Shown: in pieces, positions 11,459-21,759 of the stretch | Numbering within the stretch: position 1 is the stretch's first letter | How the letters are laid out: each line of letters starts with the position of its first letter | Origin: a virus | IMG/VR virus record: IMGVR_UViG_3300044998_001391 | Location: 1-26,381 of that record | DNA length: 26,381 nt | Direction: 5' to 3' (one strand) | The notes under the pieces: model-generated | Databases searched by the model: none | Told to the model about the DNA's origin: nothing | Seen by the model: only the letters and a program-made list of their open reading frames with translations | Program-made: the position numbers and the translations under genes

Positions 11459-13315
11459 TCACATTTTGATCATATCCATTTCAGCCAGGGTAATTTTTTC
11501 CATGTTGAGCTGCACCGATACAGAAACAAGAAAGTATTCTCCCTGGTCGATTCGGTATTTTTTACGCAAATCAAGTTTGTTTAATTCCTCTGGAGATAGC
11601 ATTTTCCACATTCTTACCGGTACGGTATTAAAACCCAGTGCTTTGGCATAGCCTTCTAAAAAATTGGCTACAATTCCGGAACCTGGTACCTGATGATCAT
11701 TGTTAAGCAATAAGGCTATGGTGGAATTTGTATAAACATTCCCTGCTGCGTTTATCAAATCTACTCTTCCCCATGGGTAACGCCTGTCAGCCGCAACTTC
11801 AGTTTCTGTTGGCACTCTACCCAGAAAATTGGTATGCGCTATTCCTTCGTATATCATCATCATGAATCCGAAATCGTTGGTATTCTGCCACTGACTACCA
11901 ACCATCGGGCAGTTAACGTGTGGCACAGATACCCTTTTGTTGAACACTCCGCTGTAATACCAAAGTATTGCAGGGTTCTTTTGCATGGGGTAAGAAAGTT
12001 CTGTTTCAAGCTTCAGGGCATCTTCCTCTCCTGAACAATATTCATCAAAATAGTTACATGCGTTGTTGTTTCCATCAGGCTCATACTTTGCCCAGCCAAA
12101 TGTAACCGGGTATTTGCTGATTTGTTTGTAGATATAATAACCATCACCAGTAACTAAAACAACCTGACCATTAACCGGAGAACCAACAGTCCCGGTGGAT
12201 GAAACTTCGATTATTGCTAACGGTGGATCCGGCATTTTGGCAGGATAAGCAATATCATCCAGATTGGAAACATTCATTTTTATACAAAGCTTTCTGGATG
12301 CGGCTTCGTTGTTTTTTTCATATTTCTCGGTTACCAGGTTTGAAAATTCAACTACTTCTGCATTTTCAAAATCAAATATTACCGGGCGAATCTCTACCGT
12401 TTTTTCCAGCGAATTGAACCAAAAGGTAACGCCATAACCTACTTCCAGAGAACGGATAAAGTCCTCAACTTTAATGTTTGGAAGTAAATCAAAGGGATCC
12501 ATCCAAAAGGATGTGCTGGTATTGTCAAACTCACCTGCAATATCACGGTTATTGTAAATAACCATCTTCCTGAATTCAGGAAGATGGGTGAAAAAGTTGT
12601 ATGTTATCCGGTAACCGAGCTCTGCAAATAAGTTTTGCAATACCCAGTTAAGTTTTAAAAACGGACTTACAACATTGGGAACTCCCCACAGGGTATCCGG
12701 GAATTGAAAATCAGCCCCGGTGAGATCAGGATAGACTGCATCAATATTGGGTGGCGGTCCGATTGGGCCCGGCCAAACAATAACATTGATGTTATTCTGC
12801 ATGTGCAGATTATTATTTACAGCCCCAGAAATATCAAAGAGGTATTTATTCTCTACCGGGAAAATATGATAGACATCAAAAAGGGTGTTGCAGCCGTTTG
12901 TAAGCAGTTCAACTATCCAGTCATTGTAATTATCGGCTGTAAAATAATAGCGGCCACCGTATTCATAATCCCTTAGGGTTTTATCTTTAACAAGGGTATA
13001 AAAATCTGCATCATCCAGCCCCGAATAAACTTCATACCCCAGATTGGTTGATTTTTTAAGCTTCAAAACGCCTGAGAATACCATCAGGGTTTTCCAGTAA
13101 TATTGCACCGGCTTGGTGATGCTTGAAAGTTCTTTTTTGTGCAGCTTCCTGGCAAACTCAAATATCTCATCATTAATAGGGCATTTGGGCAGCGTATGGT
13201 TAAGTGCGAACGACTTTGATTCACGAAGCCAAAAGAATTGGGTTTGCTTGACAAAATCTATTGAAGTGCGGTTATCTACTACCGCCTCTACACCATCAAT
13301 TACTATTCTAAGCAT
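11459..13315 (-). CDS. Large distal tail/baseplate protein
   Basis: 618 aa, beta-rich, with many aromatic residues and no signal peptide. It starts MLRIVIDGVEAVVDNRTSIDF and has a Pro-rich strand (IVWPGPIGPPPNID) and several Tyr/Trp-rich segments. It overlaps the preceding 665-aa gene by 13 bp and follows the tape measure by one gene. In siphophages the genes after the tape measure encode the distal tail and tail-associated host-contact proteins. No enzymatic motif was found. Which of these roles it fills cannot be decided from the sequence. Confidence 0.6.
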   Translation of the reverse strand: MLRIVIDGVEAVVDNRTSIDFVKQTQFFWLRESKSFALNHTLPKCPINDEIFEFARKLHKKELSSITKPVQYYWKTLMVFSGVLKLKKSTNLGYEVYSGLDDADFYTLVKDKTLRDYEYGGRYYFTADNYNDWIVELLTNGCNTLFDVYHIFPVENKYLFDISGAVNNNLHMQNNINVIVWPGPIGPPPNIDAVYPDLTGADFQFPDTLWGVPNVVSPFLKLNWVLQNLFAELGYRITYNFFTHLPEFRKMVIYNNRDIAGEFDNTSTSFWMDPFDLLPNIKVEDFIRSLEVGYGVTFWFNSLEKTVEIRPVIFDFENAEVVEFSNLVTEKYEKNNEAASRKLCIKMNVSNLDDIAYPAKMPDPPLAIIEVSSTGTVGSPVNGQVVLVTGDGYYIYKQISKYPVTFGWAKYEPDGNNNACNYFDEYCSGEEDALKLETELSYPMQKNPAILWYYSGVFNKRVSVPHVNCPMVGSQWQNTNDFGFMMMIYEGIAHTNFLGRVPTETEVAADRRYPWGRVDLINAAGNVYTNSTIALLLNNDHQVPGSGIVANFLEGYAKALGFNTVPVRMWKMLSPEELNKLDLRKKYRIDQGEYFLVSVSVQLNMEKITLAEMDMIKM

Positions 13316-15300
13316 TTGTATATTTTAATTGAACGAATAAACAGATGACGATCCCAGTTGAGTGTTCCGTTTAAATTTTCTACCTGTAAAATAATATCAT
13401 TTACAGGATCAGCATTGGTGATAAATGTTTGCCTTATGATTCTTCTTTCGTTGTTTATTATTTCCTGATCGCCCCAAATACCGGTAATTACTGGCGTAAT
13501 TGCCATATCATACGGATAGAGGTTTTCTACATCTATTTCTACCTCATACTTGGTATTGGATAACAGGAAATTAAAAGCAGCCGGCCATGCCATGGCTCCA
13601 AATAAACTGGTCTGGCTTCGGTATTGATAGCCATCACCACCTCCCAGAAAATACCAGTCTGGGTTGGTTCCAATCAGGTCATCGTAAGTTCTAAGCCATA
13701 CACCGGCCGAAGCGAATAAATCTTCCCAAATCTTTACTTTACGCTGAGTATCCAATGGTACTTCTGGTCGTGTGTATTCTATGGTCATTTCCCAGGTAAA
13801 GTCTTTATCTTTTACTTTGGCGCTGGCTGTAGATGTAATATTTACCGGATACAATTCATTGTTTACTATTTCCCAGCAGCCGTATTCTTCGGATGTAAAT
13901 AGTTCTTTCAGCCAGTTAAGCTTTTCGAGGTTCAGGTGCCCGGTGTTGGCTTTTACTTTGTCTTTGCCCAGCGTATTGTAGTTAAAACGCTTCCTGCGTT
14001 TCATTGGGTTTTCAAGAGACGGGCCTTCAATCAGTTCATCCCGTTCATATTCTCCTTCTATTTCCTTCACTCCGGTAAGTGTTACCAGGTCAAACCCGCC
14101 TTTTTCCGAATGGATGAGCAGCTTATGTTCGTGGTGTTCAGGTTCTTGGTTAATAATAAATGTAAATGTATCTGATATTTTAGGGCCTCCTGGCCGTCGA
14201 ACATAGAAATCATATTTATAAATTTCTTTGGAAGGTTGAATGTTTTCCAATAAGTGAATATAAATAGATGGATTATATTCAATTACGCAGTCTTGATTAT
14301 AACTGCTGCTCTTTGTGTAGGTAGTAGTGGTTCCGTCTGTATATTCAATTTTCCACACAAAAAGAACGCCATTAAATCCTGTTTCTGGAACAAATGGAAG
14401 AAATAATCTTTCATGATCGTCTTTCCGGATAAATTTTACCCGGGGCTGGTTGGTAAGGAATTCGCCCAACTTATTAAAGGCTGTTCTAAAAGTACTCCAA
14501 TTGATATCATTTTCACGATATTTTTCTTCAAATATATAATCGTTTTCTTTTCCAGGTATAGCAATCATTTCAGATGATTCTACCATTCCCTGAACTGCAG
14601 GTGGATCTCCCCAGGCTTCACCATATCGGATAAAAAATCGGCGGAGTAAATTTGGATAATTTGTGGCAATGTTAACACTCGGCCAGCGAAATTGTGGTAC
14701 AATAAGCGGCTGAATGTATTCAGAAACATTAAACCGGGCATTTCCATCTGCATCGGGCTTAATCCATTCTTCACCGGCTAATACATCATCAATTGCCGTT
14801 TTTACCCACACTTGCAATACAATATGAAAGTTAGGACGTTTAATTGGGTCAAACCCTCCTATCTGGCTATAAAAAACAAATCTTCCATTTGTACTTGAAA
14901 AAGAAATGAAGGTGTAATCCTGTGATTTTATTCTCGCTGTAAAGCGAATGCACCAAGTACTTAGAATTTGAATTGCTTCAATAAAAAACCAGTTGTTTAA
15001 GGTATAATTTCTACGCAGGTATTCTACTACAGATTTTACATAGTTTTCAATGGATAATGTTCCACGTCTTGGAATTTGAATCCCTGAATTGTTTGGTGAT
15101 GTTTTATGTGTGAACACAAAAACTTGTTGGTTAACTTCAAACTGTAGTGTATCATTTTCTGCAGGATCTGTTGCATATTGAATTGTAAAAACTTCATAAT
15201 AACCAGGTGATGAGTAAAGATTATTAGTTTGCAAAAAGAATAAAATTGGATTCTTTACTCGACAAATCGTTGGAGCTTGTTTTAAAATTGTTATAGCCAT
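13303..15300 (-). CDS. Large distal tail protein
   Basis: 665 aa, beta-rich, and the first gene after the tape measure (4 bp gap). A PGYYEVF motif near the N-terminus and repeated NWFFIEA- and WEMTIEYTRPEV-type strands suggest several jelly-roll or immunoglobulin-like modules. By position it is the best candidate for the distal tail protein that joins tail tube and tip, or for a carrier of receptor-binding domains. No conserved catalytic residues were seen. The C-terminal 130 residues (from about WYFLGGGDGYQYRS) look like a carbohydrate-binding-type beta domain, which is inference. Confidence 0.6.
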   Translation of the reverse strand: MAITILKQAPTICRVKNPILFFLQTNNLYSSPGYYEVFTIQYATDPAENDTLQFEVNQQVFVFTHKTSPNNSGIQIPRRGTLSIENYVKSVVEYLRRNYTLNNWFFIEAIQILSTWCIRFTARIKSQDYTFISFSSTNGRFVFYSQIGGFDPIKRPNFHIVLQVWVKTAIDDVLAGEEWIKPDADGNARFNVSEYIQPLIVPQFRWPSVNIATNYPNLLRRFFIRYGEAWGDPPAVQGMVESSEMIAIPGKENDYIFEEKYRENDINWSTFRTAFNKLGEFLTNQPRVKFIRKDDHERLFLPFVPETGFNGVLFVWKIEYTDGTTTTYTKSSSYNQDCVIEYNPSIYIHLLENIQPSKEIYKYDFYVRRPGGPKISDTFTFIINQEPEHHEHKLLIHSEKGGFDLVTLTGVKEIEGEYERDELIEGPSLENPMKRRKRFNYNTLGKDKVKANTGHLNLEKLNWLKELFTSEEYGCWEIVNNELYPVNITSTASAKVKDKDFTWEMTIEYTRPEVPLDTQRKVKIWEDLFASAGVWLRTYDDLIGTNPDWYFLGGGDGYQYRSQTSLFGAMAWPAAFNFLLSNTKYEVEIDVENLYPYDMAITPVITGIWGDQEIINNERRIIRQTFITNADPVNDIILQVENLNGTLNWDRHLFIRSIKIYKCLE

Positions 15301-15304
15301 TTGT

Positions 15305-18300
15305 TTATGGTTTAAAATCGTTTTTTATAACTGATATATTTTCTTCCATTTCTTCCAGATCCCGGTAAACCAGCTTAGCCTTAATTCCTTTTTTAGCCAT
15401 TGAAATAAATTGATTCAAAGCTTCTTTCAGCTCTGGATTTATATACATAGACTCTTTGCTTTCTCTGATTATTTCACGTGTTGGCTGAGGATAATATCCA
15501 TCAGCAAAGCCACGTACACGACTTGATTCAATGGCTGAAATGGCTTCAGGGAAATTTATCTGAAGATTTCGGAATGTGGGGCCATCGATAATCATTTCTG
15601 GCATTGCGCTACCGTCTTCACCTGCTAAGAATACGGTAGGGCGATCAACTATTCCTGTACGTGCTACACCTCCAAAATTGGCATTATATCGTTGGCCATT
15701 TTGATCAGTTACCGGATAAAGACCATGTCTATAACCTTGAATTTTAGCCAATTCTTGTCCTGCAATAACCCCTTGGGCAGCACCAGTAGCAATAATAAAT
15801 GGAGTTGCAATGGCCGCTCCAATGGGTCCTAATTGTGCCCATGCCTGCATTACAGCGGCTGCAGTGTTTGCTACGATTGATGCTATTTTTACAAGAAACT
15901 CAGCTACAGCATATTTCTTGGCAATTTCTTTTTTCTTGCGTTCTGCCTGTTCTTTGCTGATTATACCCCGTTCTTCCTGTTCTTCGATAGCCGAAAATTC
16001 TGCTTCTTTAATAGATGAAATAGCATTGCTGAAATGCTGGGTTATAGCTTGCTGTTCCTGGAGGAATTTATTGAAGTCTTCAAAATCTTCTTCCCGGGCT
16101 TTTTGGTCTTCGGCCTTTTTGCCTTTCCGGTATTTTTCTTCCAGATCTGCTTTCAATTTGAGGTATTCCTCATAATTGATAGCATCCAGCATATAGGCTG
16201 TTTTAAGCTCCTGCAGTTCCTGAGCAAGCTTCTGTTCAAGCGTAATCAGGCCGTATTCTTCACGCAGTTCAAGCTTTCTTTTTTCTAAGGCTTCCTCATC
16301 CTCCAGTTCTTTTCTTCGTTGTTCCAGACGTTGCAGGTATTGCTGGTATTCCTGATCTGCCATTTGGGCAGCAAACTTTTCGTTGATTCGCCTGATTTCT
16401 TCATTCATCTGGCGCTCATGTTCCTGCTTTACCCTACCCCACTCACGGCCTAGTTCGGTACGATCATTTTCGTATTTTGATGCCTCATCAATTAAAGATT
16501 GATATTTCCTTTTAACTTCTTCAATTTCTCTATCTTGAAGTGATTTATATTCTTGAGATAACTTAAAATTTTCTTCAACAATTTTCTTTTTGTGCTCTTG
16601 TAATGCTTTAAGCATTTCATCATGCTTCTTTTGAGCATCTTCAGAAATGCTTCCTACAGATGAAACTTCTGCAGATGGTGAACCAAGTATATTTTCTAAG
16701 ACTGAATTCCCATAAGATTTGGCTAGTTTATCAATTTCAGCATCTAATTTTTTAATTTCTTTAGATGTAGCTAAAACTAAATCGGCACGATGTCTCCATT
16801 GTAATGCATCAGTGCTTGATTCCATAAAACCAACACCTTTCTTCTGCATTAATTCTGACCATTTATTATAGGCCTGAACAGCTTTTGTATGCTCTTCCTG
16901 GGCTTTGGTTCGTTCCCTCATTAAAATGGTTAGCTGTTCTTCCTTTAGCTGGGCATCAATTTTTCTTTTTATGCCGTCAATTACCTGTTGCTGTGCAATG
17001 GCAATCTGATCAAGAAATGCTTTTTCGTCCTGCATGTTTTTGAGGTGGGTACCATAGTTTTTGTTGAGGTAATCTATGAGCTGTGCCCGTTCTTTGCTTT
17101 GCGGATTTGTTTTTTTCAGAGCATCGAACAATGAGTTTACTTTCCCCGTTTCGGCAGCAAGATTGGCCTCAGAATCTTTGGCAGCCTGAGCCAAGTCTTT
17201 TTGCCATTGTGCAGCTTCTTTGGCTTTGTTGTTAAAAGCAACAAAAGCAACTACAGCAGCCGAAACGGCAGCAGCTATCAACCCAATGGGCGAAGCTTTG
17301 GCTGCCAGGTTCATGAGTTTGATGGCTGCGGTGGCCCGTGTAATATTTCCGGTAAGCAATGCTTTGGCTGCGGCATATGCCAGGGTAATGGTTCTGGCTG
17401 ACGCCTGAGCCATGGTGAGCAGTTTCTGTGCTACGGTTACCCCTTTGGTGGCAACCCAGTAAGCTGCGATACCGGCTGTTAAACCTGCAATGGCTTTACC
17501 TAAAGCGGTTGCTATGGTTCTGTTTTTTTCAAGCCAGGTCATTAAATTCAAAAAGGCAATCATCAACTTATTTACAAAGTTGGTGCTGAACGTAAGTACA
17601 GGCATCAGCCTTTCTCCCAATTCAATGGCCGATTTTTGGGCTTTGTTCATTGCCTGGGCTTGTCTGCTGGCGGCATTATCCGTATTGATGGCAGCCTGTT
17701 CTGACGCTACACCGGTTTCGGTAATTTGTTCTGCCAGCTCTTTGTATCGTGGTAATGAAGTAAGCAGCGCCTCGGCAGCGTTTTTATTTTCAAGTCCGAA
17801 AACTTTGATCATTGCAGCGGTATCTCCGCTGATTTTAGATACTTCCTGCAACCTGACTTCAAAAGGAATGCTTTTGTCTGTAATCAGGTCAATGTTAACA
17901 CCATACCTTTCCAGGCTTTCAATGGCATCTTTTCCAAGGCCTTTGGCACCGGCCATTTTGTTTAGAATACCATTGAGTTTGGTTCCGGCTTCAGAACCTT
18001 TCAACCCTTTTTCGCCCAAAAGTTCAATCAGTGCTACTGATTCCTGAACGGATATATTGGAGTTGGCTGCACCAACCCCAAATTTCACTATCGCATCGGC
18101 TATCTCAGGGATGGCGGCTGCACCATATTTTGAACCAGCTGCCAGGGCATCAATATAAAGTCCGGCTTCTTCGGCCGGTGCATTAAACTGGTTCATCGTA
18201 TCGGTAAGCGATCTTACCGCATCAGGAAGTGCCATGCCCGAAGCTTCACTCAGAATAATGGCTTGCTTGGTAACTTCTGCCAGGGCTTCTTTGTTTGCCA

Positions 18301-19018
18301 GCAGTTCGGGTTTGGCTGATCCAACCAGTGTAAAAGCTTTTACGATATCCTGCGCACTGGCAGTTACCCGTATGCTACCTTCCAGCATACCGGTAGATAA
18401 CTCTTTGGCCTGGGTGCTGAGCCACTCAAGGTCATCACCTACAAGTCCGGTCAAAGAGCTAAGTTCATCTACCGATTTTTCATATTCTTTAAATGCATCT
18501 GTGGTTTTTTTAAATGAAAATACAATACCTGTGAGAGAAGCTGCCAGTGTGGTAACAATTCCAAAGTATTTATTAAATCCATCAGTTAGGCGTGAAAAAA
18601 AACCTGCTTGTGAAGCAGACATGCCGTTCATTTCATTTTTCACTTTACGTATCTCGGCTTGAACCAATTGAAGTTGTTTAGATTTAGCAACATATTCTGA
18701 TGTTCCTCTTGACATTTTACTTAGCTCTGCTGTAATAGCCCGTTGGCTTCTTTGAAGATCATTTAGATTTGTTCCGTTTAGGTTTTTCATTACCTGCGCA
18801 ACATTAAAGGTTTCAGCCTTAAGTTGACGCATTTGTTGATTAATTAATTTGAGTTCTTTCTCTTTTCTATCATACCCGGCTTTGTCATTTGCTTTTCCAA
18901 GTTCAATCATTTCTTTTCGAACTTCAGCCGCTCGTTGCTTTAAATCTTTAAGTTGATTTTCGGCATTTCTGCCATCCAAATTTACAACTGCATTTGCTGT
19001 TTCTACCTGACGGGCCAT
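15305..19018 (-). CDS. Phage tail tape measure protein (TP901 type)
   Basis: 1237 aa. Residues 1-130 form a coiled coil. Then comes the tape-measure core (about 170-460) with motifs typical of TP901/PhageMin_Tail proteins: FGLENKNAAEALL, ALPDAVRSLTDTMNQF and GSEAGTKLNGILNKMAG. Hydrophobic helices follow (IATALGKAIAGLTAGIAAYW, PIGLIAAAVSAAVVAFVAF and a segment near 1040-1090). A long charged coiled coil (about 800-1030) separates them. At about 0.15 nm per residue the tail would be roughly 185 nm, which suggests a long-tailed siphovirus. The start is ATG at 19018, 54 bp after the preceding gene. Confidence 0.9.
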   Translation of the reverse strand: MARQVETANAVVNLDGRNAENQLKDLKQRAAEVRKEMIELGKANDKAGYDRKEKELKLINQQMRQLKAETFNVAQVMKNLNGTNLNDLQRSQRAITAELSKMSRGTSEYVAKSKQLQLVQAEIRKVKNEMNGMSASQAGFFSRLTDGFNKYFGIVTTLAASLTGIVFSFKKTTDAFKEYEKSVDELSSLTGLVGDDLEWLSTQAKELSTGMLEGSIRVTASAQDIVKAFTLVGSAKPELLANKEALAEVTKQAIILSEASGMALPDAVRSLTDTMNQFNAPAEEAGLYIDALAAGSKYGAAAIPEIADAIVKFGVGAANSNISVQESVALIELLGEKGLKGSEAGTKLNGILNKMAGAKGLGKDAIESLERYGVNIDLITDKSIPFEVRLQEVSKISGDTAAMIKVFGLENKNAAEALLTSLPRYKELAEQITETGVASEQAAINTDNAASRQAQAMNKAQKSAIELGERLMPVLTFSTNFVNKLMIAFLNLMTWLEKNRTIATALGKAIAGLTAGIAAYWVATKGVTVAQKLLTMAQASARTITLAYAAAKALLTGNITRATAAIKLMNLAAKASPIGLIAAAVSAAVVAFVAFNNKAKEAAQWQKDLAQAAKDSEANLAAETGKVNSLFDALKKTNPQSKERAQLIDYLNKNYGTHLKNMQDEKAFLDQIAIAQQQVIDGIKRKIDAQLKEEQLTILMRERTKAQEEHTKAVQAYNKWSELMQKKGVGFMESSTDALQWRHRADLVLATSKEIKKLDAEIDKLAKSYGNSVLENILGSPSAEVSSVGSISEDAQKKHDEMLKALQEHKKKIVEENFKLSQEYKSLQDREIEEVKRKYQSLIDEASKYENDRTELGREWGRVKQEHERQMNEEIRRINEKFAAQMADQEYQQYLQRLEQRRKELEDEEALEKRKLELREEYGLITLEQKLAQELQELKTAYMLDAINYEEYLKLKADLEEKYRKGKKAEDQKAREEDFEDFNKFLQEQQAITQHFSNAISSIKEAEFSAIEEQEERGIISKEQAERKKKEIAKKYAVAEFLVKIASIVANTAAAVMQAWAQLGPIGAAIATPFIIATGAAQGVIAGQELAKIQGYRHGLYPVTDQNGQRYNANFGGVARTGIVDRPTVFLAGEDGSAMPEMIIDGPTFRNLQINFPEAISAIESSRVRGFADGYYPQPTREIIRESKESMYINPELKEALNQFISMAKKGIKAKLVYRDLEEMEENISVIKNDFKP

Positions 19019-19072
19019 GAGGAATGTTTAACCCAAAAATCGGTTGTAATGCATCGGCAAAAAAGGACAGCG

Positions 19073-19450
19073 CTATTCGGCCTTTCCTTCTATTCCGTCT
19101 ACAATGGTAATGGCTCCCATGTAGCCGTATTTCTCGGCAATGATGTAACCTAGTTTTTTTACTTCACGCATAAATGTTTTTGTGTACCAGGGCTTGGGTT
19201 GCCTTGGAGATCCGGCAAACCTGTCGGCAAGTTTCATTCCTCTTCCAACACCCATATCCACAAACATTCCGTAATAGTTAAAGGCAAATTCAATGCGTTG
19301 AACATCGCCCCCGGCATTTCCTATCACATGAAACGCAAAAGAATTGGCTAATTGAAATGTGTCTGATATACCGAGCTGAAGCATTTTTTCTTCCCAGATC
19401 TTCACCACAATTTCTGCCCATTCTTCTACGGTAAGCTTAATATCGCTCAT
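19073..19450 (-). CDS. Tail completion or assembly protein candidate
   Basis: 125 aa: a helical N-terminus (LTVEEWAEIVVKIWEEKML), then a beta region (FAFHVIGNAGGDVQRIEFAFNYYGMFVDMGVGRGMK) and a basic C-terminal helix (WYTKTFMREVKKLGYIIAEKYG). The pattern FNYYGMFVDMGVGRG...W resembles HK97-gp10-like tail completion proteins, in which a tyrosine/glycine-rich strand precedes a basic helix. It lies directly before the tape measure, 8 bp after the upstream gene. A tail assembly chaperone is the alternative. Confidence 0.5.
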   Translation of the reverse strand: MSDIKLTVEEWAEIVVKIWEEKMLQLGISDTFQLANSFAFHVIGNAGGDVQRIEFAFNYYGMFVDMGVGRGMKLADRFAGSPRQPKPWYTKTFMREVKKLGYIIAEKYGYMGAITIVDGIEGKAE

Positions 19451-19458
19451 GATAGAGG

Positions 19459-19965
19459 TTATATGCTAAAGTCTTGAATGATGTCGTGTGGTTGTATGTT
19501 GAGTTCTGCACTGGTTAACACGGTAAACGTGCACATTTTGCCAATGATATTATCACCTATAGCCGGCACTTCAAAAAAGGAAAAACTGTTCATGTCCAGA
19601 TCACGAAGTCCGTTCATGGCTCTGCCCTTATCCCGTTTCATTTTGGCAACTATTTTTTTCATCACCACATCCAGGTCTGCCTTTACCTGCATTTTATCAG
19701 TCGGTGCAAGGTTCCGGGCTTTTTTAAAAAGCCCGAAGGTGTAAAACTTGGTTTCCTGCACATTATCAGCCAGCCTTTCTACGTATCGGCTTTCGTCGTT
19801 ATCAATGGCAACAATGCATGGAAACTTCATGGTTCTGGTAGCCATGAGCAAGCCTTCCATGTTATTAATGCTGTCGGCAACAAAAAAACGGCCATCGGCT
19901 GTACCATTTCCCAGTAACACCAGATTGGCGGCCATGGCCTCAAAGTATGCTGTGAAGTTAAACAT
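19459..19965 (-). CDS. Head-tail completion candidate
   Basis: 168 aa. Strands near the N-terminus (ANLVLLGNGTADGRFFVAD) lead to a helical and then beta C-terminal half (NIIGKMCTFTVLTSAELNIQP). A basic central stretch (VDLVMKKIVAKMKRDKGRAM-like) is seen. It overlaps the preceding 301-aa gene by 8 bp. The position between connector and tape measure suggests a head-tail joining or tail terminator protein. No family motif is strong enough to name it. Confidence 0.5.
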   Translation of the reverse strand: MFNFTAYFEAMAANLVLLGNGTADGRFFVADSINNMEGLLMATRTMKFPCIVAIDNDESRYVERLADNVQETKFYTFGLFKKARNLAPTDKMQVKADLDVVMKKIVAKMKRDKGRAMNGLRDLDMNSFSFFEVPAIGDNIIGKMCTFTVLTSAELNIQPHDIIQDFSI

Positions 19966-20863
19966 TTGTTTTAGCTGATTTTAGTTTTTTCTGAGCCGCT
20001 ATTTCATCTTTCCGGGCGGTTTCTATTCTCTGTAAAACCGTGTACAGATAGATATTATCTATCTCAGCAACCTTGGTTACATCACCTCCTGAAAGGCGAT
20101 CTTTTAAAATCTGGAATTGCTGAAACGGATCTGAAGCCGGTTTATCATCATCCGGTTCGCCGAAAGTATTGGGGTAATTGTATGAAAGCAGCTTGCAGCA
20201 TCCTTCCCAAAAAAACAAGGTGGCCAGCTTCAGTTCTCCAGGAATGGCAGAAACTATTTTAGCATCCTCATCTAAACGGTATTCATTCAGGGGCTCCCGG
20301 CAATCTCCTTTATACGCTTCATCCGTTGGTTCCAGTGCCTTTTTTCTGTACATGATAGCCATAAAGAGATCCAGGTATTTTGTATCCTGGCTCTTTTGGA
20401 ATCGGTAATAAAAGGTATTTGCCAATTCCCATTCTTTATAAACCAGATTGGTAAGCTTGTCAGCCGGTCCGGCATACGTTACTTTATCAATGATAATTTC
20501 CGGAAATTTATTGGTGCTCAGCTGGCTTGATATCTTCAAGTGCACCTGATTATCTTTTCCGGTAACTTCCTCAAACAAAAAATCAAACGAGGAGGAAAGA
20601 AAAGCAAGATCGGCTGCTGTAATCCAGGCAAATTCTCGGGGTTTAATTTCAATAAGAAATGTGCTTTGGCCCATGTATTCACCTTTTCTCTTTTTGCCTG
20701 ATGCTTTCCACCCATGATGTGCCATCAGCACTTTGAGTTTAAATTCAGAGGCAGGCATTTGCTCTACACTAAGCAAGGCTATTTTACGCAACGAGTCGGC
20801 ATTGAGTTCATCCCACTTGGATGGATTTTCGAAGCGATGATGATTAATCAGTAGCTGCTTCAC
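19958..20863 (-). CDS. Hypothetical late protein between connector and completion genes
   Basis: 301 aa, mixed alpha/beta, with acidic middle parts (DKPASDPFQQFQILKD). A KGEYMGQSTFLIEIKPREFAWITAADLAFLSSSFDFLF segment looks like a beta core followed by a helix. The start is GTG at 20863, overlapping the stop of the previous gene in a GTGA arrangement, so translation is coupled. It has no membrane segment or catalytic motif. Its place in the head-tail joining region suggests a virion or assembly role. Confidence 0.55.
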   Translation of the reverse strand: MKQLLINHHRFENPSKWDELNADSLRKIALLSVEQMPASEFKLKVLMAHHGWKASGKKRKGEYMGQSTFLIEIKPREFAWITAADLAFLSSSFDFLFEEVTGKDNQVHLKISSQLSTNKFPEIIIDKVTYAGPADKLTNLVYKEWELANTFYYRFQKSQDTKYLDLFMAIMYRKKALEPTDEAYKGDCREPLNEYRLDEDAKIVSAIPGELKLATLFFWEGCCKLLSYNYPNTFGEPDDDKPASDPFQQFQILKDRLSGGDVTKVAEIDNIYLYTVLQRIETARKDEIAAQKKLKSAKTNV

Positions 20864-21759
20864 AGAGAAGCCCCTCCACCGGCCAGAAAGAATCCGTTAT
20901 TATCTGAATTTTCAAAGCGATTGTAGCTTGCTCCGGCCTGATAGGTGGAAGATTGCTCATACAGCGGATAGTCTGATATGTTTGCATCCATGATCTGCCG
21001 GGCCTGAATCATGTAATTATAACCGGTGTCGTATTGTTCCCGGCTTCCGTCTATCTTTCCTTTGGTAAGATATGCCACGGCAGGCCTTATCAGGTCTAGT
21101 ACTTTTTTATTGGCCGGGCTAACAGCATTTGCAGTTACTTGCGTTTTTATTTGCGTGGCCAGCTCCGGACTGATGGCGGGAACCACAACAAGGTTTTCAA
21201 TGTTGGCTATTTCCTGCCACATACGCATGTAAGTGAGCCTGCTTTGATCAATATTTACATATTTATCAAACTCTTCGGCTGAGTTGATGAAAAGCTGATT
21301 GTTCAGGGTATATCCGGACGAACTTACCCAAGCTGCATAGTTTGCTTTATTGAGCTCCAAAAAGCGCAGCATTTCTTCAATCCAAAACCAACCTAACTCT
21401 GCCCGGTTATCATGAAATGATTTTACCCGTTCTTTACTGGCAGGGGCAAATTGCTGATTGCTGATTACGGCAAACCCTCCCTCGGTAACCTGCAAGTCCA
21501 GATCGGGAGTCATCATAGAAAAGGCGAACTGCGCTACAGCCTTTTGTGTGTATGGCAGCAGGGCAGAGTAATGTGGATTGCTGGGAAGAGGATCAGTATT
21601 ATACCAGGCATCCAATGCACTTAAAAGTGCATCGCCCAGGTATTTTCTAAGAAACTTTCGTTGGGCTGCATCCACATACGGCAAAAAATCAGGCACCTCA
21701 AATGTGATGTTTACTTTCAGGCAATCCTGTATTTCTTCTATGGTTTTAAAAAGCGCCAT
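20860..21759 (-). CDS. Head-tail connector candidate
   Basis: 299 aa. The N-terminus is helical (MALFKTIEEIQDCLKVNITFEVPDFLPYVDAAQRKFLRKYLG). The body holds several helices with Trp and Tyr (GWFWIEEMLRFLELNKANYAAWV) and a C-terminal Gly/Asn-rich tail (NSDNNGFFLAGGGASL). Its start overlaps the portal stop (TAATG). A mostly helical protein right after the portal is usually an adaptor or head completion protein. I recall related unnamed proteins in Bacteroidota phages, but I cannot cite a family with certainty. Confidence 0.55.
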   Translation of the reverse strand: MALFKTIEEIQDCLKVNITFEVPDFLPYVDAAQRKFLRKYLGDALLSALDAWYNTDPLPSNPHYSALLPYTQKAVAQFAFSMMTPDLDLQVTEGGFAVISNQQFAPASKERVKSFHDNRAELGWFWIEEMLRFLELNKANYAAWVSSSGYTLNNQLFINSAEEFDKYVNIDQSRLTYMRMWQEIANIENLVVVPAISPELATQIKTQVTANAVSPANKKVLDLIRPAVAYLTKGKIDGSREQYDTGYNYMIQARQIMDANISDYPLYEQSSTYQAGASYNRFENSDNNGFFLAGGGASL